64,000 bases of DNA from Sphingopyxis sp. OPL5. Lineage in GTDB: Bacteria > Pseudomonadota > Alphaproteobacteria > Sphingomonadales > Sphingomonadaceae. Under the pieces are notes generated by a model. That model made no database searches. It saw only the letters and a program-made list of their open reading frames with translations, and had not been told where the DNA came from. The position numbers were made by a program, and so were the translations under genes. Below, piece after piece: positions 59,817-64,000 of this stretch; positions within the stretch are counted from its first letter, which is position 1, and the number at the start of each line of letters is the position of its first letter. The stretch is taken from positions 1,978,001 through 2,042,000 of the forward strand of contig NZ_CP060725.1 of NCBI RefSeq assembly GCF_003797775.2, in the 5' to 3' direction.

Positions 59817-61906
59817 AGCCGTTCGGCCTGCACCACCGTGTCGGACGCGCGCAGCGCCGACAATATCCGCATCAGATGATGGACGTCGCGTACCTCGACG
59901 ACGACGTCATAAGTGTGGAACCCGCCCTCGCGGTTCGACAGCCGCAAATTGGTGATGTTCGCCATATTGGCGGCAAGGATGCCCGACATTTCAGCGAGCG
60001 TGCCGGGCTCGTTGAGGATGACGATGCACAGCCGCGCATTGCCGCCCTCGCTGTCCTCCTGCCAGCGCAAGTCGATCCAGTCGGCATCGACCCCGTCGGC
60101 GAGGCTCGGGCAGTCGATGACATGCACCTCGATGCCTTCACCCGGACGCGCCAGCCCGACAATGCGGTCGCCAGGTACCGGGTGGCAGCAGTCGGCGAGC
60201 TGATAGGCGACGCCGGGGGTGAGTCCCTCGATCGACACCGCCGCGCCCTGCGTCAGCTTACCGGGTTTCGATTTCATCTCGGCGGTGATGCCGGGGACGA
60301 GTGCCTCGAGCACCGCATTGTCGGACAGGCGCCGCTTGCCGATCGCGACATAGAGCGCGGTGTCGTCTTCGAGCTTGAGCCGGGTCAGCGCCGCGGCGCG
60401 CGCCTTGTCGCCGACCCTGCCAGGCAGCCGCGCGACGATCTCGTCGTACAGCTTGCGGCCCAGCGACGCGAGTTCGACCTTTTCCTTCGAACGAACATGG
60501 CGGCGGATCGCGGCGCGCGCCTTGCCGGTGACCGCGAAGCCGAGCCAGGCGGGCTGCGGCGTCTGTTTATCCGACGACAATATCTCGACCGTATCGCCAT
60601 TGGCGAGCTGGGTGCGCAGCGGCACCAGCCGGCCGTTGACCTTCGCACCGACCGTCCGGTCGCCGAGCCCGGTGTGGACGGCATAGGCGAAATCGACCGG
60701 GGTCGCGCCCTTGGGCAACTGGTGCAGACTGCCCTTGGGGGTGAAGGCGAAGATGCGGTCCTGGTACATCGCGATGCGCGTGTTTTCGAGGAACTCTTCG
60801 GGATCGTGCGTCTGTTCGAGGATTTCGAGCAGGTCGCGGATCCACCCCGCCTGCCCGTCGGGCGCGGTCCCGCCCTGCTTGTACGCCCAATGCGCGGCGA
60901 AGCCGAATTCCGACTGCTGGTGCATGCCGACGCTGCGAAGCTGGATCTCGATTCGCATATTCTGCTGATGCATGATCGTCGTGTGCAGCGACTTGTAGCC
61001 GTTGCGCTTCGGCGTCGAGATATAGTCCTTGAAGCGACCCGGCACCATTTTCCACTTGCGATGGAGCAGCCCGAGCGCGGCGTAACAATCGGCATCGGTC
61101 GGGGTGATGATGCGGAAGGCGATGATGTCGGTCACCTGTTCGAAACTGACATGCCGCTCCTGCATCTTGCGCCAGATCGAATAGGGATGCTTCTCGCGCC
61201 CCGACACATCGGCCTCGATGCCGTTCTTCGCCAGCAGCTCCTTGAAATCCGACGTGATCTTCGCGACCTTGTCCTTGCCGCCGGCGGCCAGCTTCGCCAG
61301 CCGCCCGGTGATCGTCGCATAGGCCTCGGGCTCGAGTTCGCGGAACGCGAGCAGCTGCATCTCGCGCATATATTCATACATGCCGATCCGCTCGGCGAGC
61401 GGGGCATAGATGTCCATCGTCTCCTTGGCGATGCGCCGCCGCTTGTCGGGATTCTGGATGAAATGCAGCGTGCGCATGTTGTGCAGCCGGTCGGCGAGCT
61501 TGACCAGCAGCACCCGGATGTCGTCGGACATGGCGAGCAGGAATTTGCGGAGGTTTTCCGCTGCGCGCTCATTCTCGGTCTGCGCCTCGATCTTCGAAAG
61601 CTTGGTCACCCCGTCGACCAGCCGCCCGACATCGGCCCCGAACAACCGCTCGATTTCTTCAGGGGTGGTCAGCGTGTCCTCGAGCGTGTCGTGGAGCAGC
61701 GCGGTGACGATCGTTTCGCTGTCGAGGTGCAACTCGGTCAAAATGCCCGCGACCTCGACCGGATGGCTGAAATAGGGGTCGCCCGACGCGCGTTTCTGGC
61801 TGCCGTGTTTCTGGACGGTGAAGACATAGGCGCGGTTGAGCAACGCCTCGTCGACGTCGGGATCATAAGCGCGCACGCGCTCGACAAGTTCATATTGACG
61901 CAGCAT
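59813..61906 (-). CDS. spoT: Bifunctional (p)ppGpp synthetase/hydrolase (Rel/SpoT)
   Basis: 697 residues in the usual order: HD hydrolase domain ('SHPVEVAGILTELHLDSETI', 'ALLHDTLEDT', 'KLADRLHNMRTLHF'), synthetase domain ('YSIWRKMQERHVSFEQVTDI', 'PKRNGYKSLHTTIM', 'EIQLRSVGMHQQSEFGFAAH'), TGS ('IFAFTPKGSLHQLPKGATPV') and a C-terminal ACT ('CIVILNEPGTLAEMSGILAA'). Alphaproteobacteria normally carry one such long enzyme, controlling the stringent response. The ATG at 61906 starts the usual 'MLRQYELVERVRAYDP'; the frame extends 103 codons upstream without support. It diverges from a glycosyltransferase gene across 127 bp. Confidence 0.96.
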   Translation of the reverse strand: MLRQYELVERVRAYDPDVDEALLNRAYVFTVQKHGSQKRASGDPYFSHPVEVAGILTELHLDSETIVTALLHDTLEDTLTTPEEIERLFGADVGRLVDGVTKLSKIEAQTENERAAENLRKFLLAMSDDIRVLLVKLADRLHNMRTLHFIQNPDKRRRIAKETMDIYAPLAERIGMYEYMREMQLLAFRELEPEAYATITGRLAKLAAGGKDKVAKITSDFKELLAKNGIEADVSGREKHPYSIWRKMQERHVSFEQVTDIIAFRIITPTDADCYAALGLLHRKWKMVPGRFKDYISTPKRNGYKSLHTTIMHQQNMRIEIQLRSVGMHQQSEFGFAAHWAYKQGGTAPDGQAGWIRDLLEILEQTHDPEEFLENTRIAMYQDRIFAFTPKGSLHQLPKGATPVDFAYAVHTGLGDRTVGAKVNGRLVPLRTQLANGDTVEILSSDKQTPQPAWLGFAVTGKARAAIRRHVRSKEKVELASLGRKLYDEIVARLPGRVGDKARAAALTRLKLEDDTALYVAIGKRRLSDNAVLEALVPGITAEMKSKPGKLTQGAAVSIEGLTPGVAYQLADCCHPVPGDRIVGLARPGEGIEVHVIDCPSLADGVDADWIDLRWQEDSEGGNARLCIVILNEPGTLAEMSGILAANMANITNLRLSNREGGFHTYDVVVEVRDVHHLMRILSALRASDTVVQAERL

Positions 61907-62033
61907 CCTGTTCCAATGTCGTTCATGCGCGCCCAAATGCAATGCGAAACTTTGCTGCGCACCGCCGCCGGGAACTCGCAATTTTGGTAAACGGCTTTGG
62001 AAGCATCGTGCGTGCGGGCTATGGCGGGAGGCA

Positions 62034-62924
62034 ATGACAGGGACCGAAGCTTTCGATTCGACCACGGCAAGCCCGCGCGTGTCGGTGGTGATGCCCGTGC
62101 ACAATGGTGCGCGCTGGCTCGACGAGGCGATCGATTCGGTCCTCGCGCAAGGCTTCCTCGACTTCGAACTGATCCTCGTCGACGATGCTTCGCGTGACGA
62201 AAGCCCCGCGATCATGGCCGCCGCGGCGGTGCGCGACCCGCGCGTCCGTCATTTTCGCCTCGACACCAATGTCGGCCTGCCTGCGGCGCTCAACCACGGC
62301 TTTGCGCAGGCGCGGGGCGAATTGCACAGCTGGACGTCGGACGACAACCTCCTCCGCCCGCAGATGCTCGACCGCCTTGTCGCGACACTCGACGCGCATC
62401 CCGATGCGGGGGTCGCCTATGCCGATTTCTCGCTGATCGACGATGCCGGAAACGATCTCGGCCGTTCGCGGGTCGGACCGGTCGAACGCTTGCTCCACGG
62501 CAACAACATCGGCGCCGCCTTCCTGTATCGCCGCGGCGTGACCGACGCGCTCGGCGGCTATGACGTCGGATTGTTCGGGGTCGAGGATTATGATTTCTGG
62601 CTGCGCGCGGCGCGGCGTTTCGCCTTCGTCGAACTGCACGAAGATCTCTATATCTACCGCAAGCATGGCGGCAGCCTGACCAGTCAGCGTGCCGATCAGA
62701 TCTATGCGTTGACCGCTGTCATCGTCGAACGCGCGATGCCTGATAAGTTGCCGGCGCGCAGCCGTAGCGAAATCCTGCTCGGCCTCGCGCTCAAGAGCCA
62801 GCGCCGGTGGCGCTTCGACCTCGTGAGCCGCGCCTTGCGCGCGCATCCCCCGACGGTCCTCGCGCGGCTGCCCGCGCTCGCGCGCTGGACGCTCGTCGTC
62901 GCGCGCAATCGCCTTACGGCCTGA
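62034..62924 (+). CDS. Family 2 glycosyltransferase
   Basis: 296-residue cytoplasmic GT-A enzyme. 'VSVVMPVHNGARWLDEAIDS', 'LILVDDASRDESPAIM', 'DTNVGLPAALNHGFAQARGE' and the metal-binding 'TSDDNLLRP' are typical, with 'GVEDYDFWLRAARRF' for acceptor binding. No membrane segment. Sugar donor and acceptor are not deducible; surface polysaccharide assembly is likely. The ATG at 62034 follows GGGAGG at a short distance. Confidence 0.92.
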   Translation: MTGTEAFDSTTASPRVSVVMPVHNGARWLDEAIDSVLAQGFLDFELILVDDASRDESPAIMAAAAVRDPRVRHFRLDTNVGLPAALNHGFAQARGELHSWTSDDNLLRPQMLDRLVATLDAHPDAGVAYADFSLIDDAGNDLGRSRVGPVERLLHGNNIGAAFLYRRGVTDALGGYDVGLFGVEDYDFWLRAARRFAFVELHEDLYIYRKHGGSLTSQRADQIYALTAVIVERAMPDKLPARSRSEILLGLALKSQRRWRFDLVSRALRAHPPTVLARLPALARWTLVVARNRLTA

Positions 62925-62938
62925 TCATCCGGGCATAG

Positions 62939-62984
62939 AAAAAGCCGCCGTGCCTCGCCGGGGCTATGGGAGGTCGCGGCGGCT
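62939..62984 (-). terminator. Rho-independent terminator of the small secreted protein gene
   Basis: AGCCGCCG (62943-62950) pairs with CGGCGGCT (62977-62984), and on the minus strand the stem is followed by five T residues (62943-62939). It lies about 60 bp beyond the stop at 63043. Confidence 0.75.
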
Positions 62985-63042
62985 CTCTATGCGGCCAGGG
63001 TCGAACGGCGGAGCGGGAGGGGAGCGCCGTCCGTCCGGCCGG

Positions 63043-63372
63043 TCAGACGGCGCCGTTGCAGCGCGCCAGATCCTCGGCTTCGAGCGCCTTGCCGTCGGCA
63101 ATGAAGCCCTTCACTTCGCCGGCTTCCTTGGCAAGCCCGGCGCACATCATCTGCGGACGGCTGGTGCCGCGCGCGCCGACGCAATTGGTACCTTCGCACG
63201 ACCAGACGATACCGCGCGCGACGAACTTGCCCTTCGGGGCCGGGCTCGCCAGTTCGGCGCGGTAATAGGCGCCGCCCGCGGCCTGGGCGGTCACGGGCAG
63301 GGCGGCAGCACCGCCGGCCAACGCGACGGCGAACATCGGCACGACAGGCGCCGCGAAAGAGAATTTGAACAT
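63043..63372 (-). CDS. Small secreted protein, CC_3452-like
   Basis: 109 residues. Signal peptide ('MFAVALAGGAAALPVTAQA'), then 'GGAYYRAELASPAPKGKFVA' and four Cys arranged as 'VWSCEGTNCVGARGTSRP', 'MMCAGLAKEAG' and 'LARCNGAV'. I recognise it as the small exported family found widely in sphingomonads and caulobacters under the name CC_3452. No function is known. It diverges from the HxlR gene and probably shares its operator. Confidence 0.82.
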   Translation of the reverse strand: MFKFSFAAPVVPMFAVALAGGAAALPVTAQAAGGAYYRAELASPAPKGKFVARGIVWSCEGTNCVGARGTSRPQMMCAGLAKEAGEVKGFIADGKALEAEDLARCNGAV

Positions 63373-63404
63373 GGGGAGGCCCTTCCTTTTTGAGCACCTA
63401 TTTA

Positions 63405-63447
63405 GGTTGCAAAAGGAAATTTAGTGCGTGGGTTGCAAAATGCAACC
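63405..63447. promoter_or_regulatory. HxlR-type operator with GGTTGCA repeats
   Basis: GGTTGCAAAATGCAACC at 63431-63447 is a perfect 7-bp inverted repeat with a 3-base centre. A further GGTTGCAAAA lies at 63405-63414, 26 bp away. They occupy the divergent region between the small secreted protein and the HxlR gene, consistent with autoregulation and control of both. Confidence 0.7.
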
Positions 63448-63499
63448 AAGTCTACATATTTTTTTGTGCGGGGGCCGATTTTACGTTAGGGCTGGGCCT

Positions 63500-64000
63500 A
63501 TGGGAAAATTACGCGAACCGCTGAACATCCTCTACGGTGACAATTGTGCATTGCCGCTCGCGCTTGAGGCGATGGGCGAGCGCTGGTCGTTCATGATCCT
63601 GCGCGCGGCCTTCAACGGCGTCCATCATTTCGAGGAGTTCCAGCAGGAACTCAGTATCGCGCGCAACATCCTGTCGAACCGGCTGTCGCGACTCGTCGAC
63701 CATGGCATCATGGCGCGCGAAGTGATGGCCGAGGATCGCCGCAAGGTACGCTACGAACTCACCGAAAAGGGCCTCGAGCTGCTGCCCGCAATGATCGCGC
63801 TGCGCCAATGGGGCGAAAAATGGGGGGCCGGCGTGCCCTCGACCCCGGTGCTGGTCGATGTTCGCGACGAGCAGCCGATCGGCCCCGTCACCATGACCGC
63901 GCACGACGGACGGTCGCTCGGCTATAAGGAACTGGTGTGGAAACATCGGTCGGAACTGCAGCCGCTGGGCCAGGCCCGGACGCGCGCAGATGAGCGGATG
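63500..64000 (+). CDS. HxlR-family transcriptional regulator (runs off the window)
   Basis: At least 167 residues, open at the window edge. The winged helix is typical of HxlR: 'NCALPLALEAMGERWSFMIL' with the conserved Cys, 'RAAFNGVHHFEEFQQEL', 'ILSNRLSRLVDHGIM', 'EDRRKVRYELTEKG'. The normal HxlR domain is about 110 residues; a tail beyond 'EKWGAG' is present here. HxlR proteins sense aldehydes or oxidants, often through the N-terminal Cys. The ATG at 63500 gives the usual family start. It diverges from the small secreted protein gene. Confidence 0.9.
   Translation, partial: MGKLREPLNILYGDNCALPLALEAMGERWSFMILRAAFNGVHHFEEFQQELSIARNILSNRLSRLVDHGIMAREVMAEDRRKVRYELTEKGLELLPAMIALRQWGEKWGAGVPSTPVLVDVRDEQPIGPVTMTAHDGRSLGYKELVWKHRSELQPLGQARTRADERM

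Noticed and set aside
1..64000. Search for CRISPR arrays, insertion sequences, integrases, phage genes and attachment repeats
   Set aside because: No regularly spaced repeats, transposase motifs or duplicated tRNA ends were seen; the tRNA-Gly is intact with no adjacent integrase.

Overview
The window looks like chromosomal DNA of a sphingomonad (Sphingopyxis/Sphingomonas type): uniformly high GC, many TonB-dependent receptors and secreted amidohydrolases, a short SpoT/Rel protein, and a small secreted protein resembling the sphingomonad CC_3452 family. I see no transposase, integrase, phage gene, rRNA or CRISPR array. The only RNA gene found is a tRNA-Gly(CCC). Product names rest on motif recognition; no database search was run.

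Region 1 (1-19.4 kb) is a catabolic island beside a MalT-like LuxR regulator (3742-1061). It holds a partial aldehyde dehydrogenase, a hydantoinase/oxoprolinase-like protein, a DUF917 protein, an NCS1 permease, an esterase, a YtcJ-type amidohydrolase, a GntR-like protein reduced to its DNA-binding domain, a PepSY membrane protein, a secreted protein of unknown function, a PiuC-like dioxygenase, a Tat-exported FAD oxidoreductase, a TonB receptor and a CaiB-type CoA-transferase. The hexamer TTACCC, often repeated at 20-22 bp, recurs in almost every promoter here and probably marks the binding sites of one regulator.

Region 2 (19.4-40.1 kb) is a second uptake and hydrolysis island. An eight-gene minus-strand operon (PaiB-like protein, two paired amidohydrolases, ProC, MHS transporter, beta-propeller protein, PD40-amidohydrolase, esterase) diverges from a full-length MocR regulator. 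Downstream on the plus strand are a secreted protein, a YtcJ amidohydrolase, a TonB receptor, a PepSY protein and two porins. A 44-bp element, starting TTGG and ending CCAA or CCAC, lies before four of these units and is the likely MocR operator. Regions 1 and 2 share the same set of parts (MocR-type HTH, PepSY, TonB receptor, YtcJ amidohydrolase).

Region 3 (40.2-49.3 kb) carries the tRNA, a two-subunit-type acyl-CoA dehydrogenase pair, the PutR/PutA proline catabolic pair, two hypothetical or TPR proteins and NADP-type glutamate dehydrogenase. Peptide hydrolysis, proline oxidation to glutamate and glutamate deamination would fit together, although this link is inferred.

Region 4 (49.4-59.2 kb) is the most unusual part: four tightly packed genes encoding a five-heme cytochrome c, a lipoprotein with two HbpS/GlcG-like domains, an outer-membrane beta-barrel, and a 1451-residue decaheme cytochrome fused to an LVIVD-repeat propeller. 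The set has the parts of a trans-outer-membrane electron conduit but a composition I do not recognise as a described system.

Region 5 (59.2-64 kb) has an acetyltransferase, SpoT/Rel, a family 2 glycosyltransferase, the small secreted protein and a partial HxlR regulator with a clear palindromic operator.
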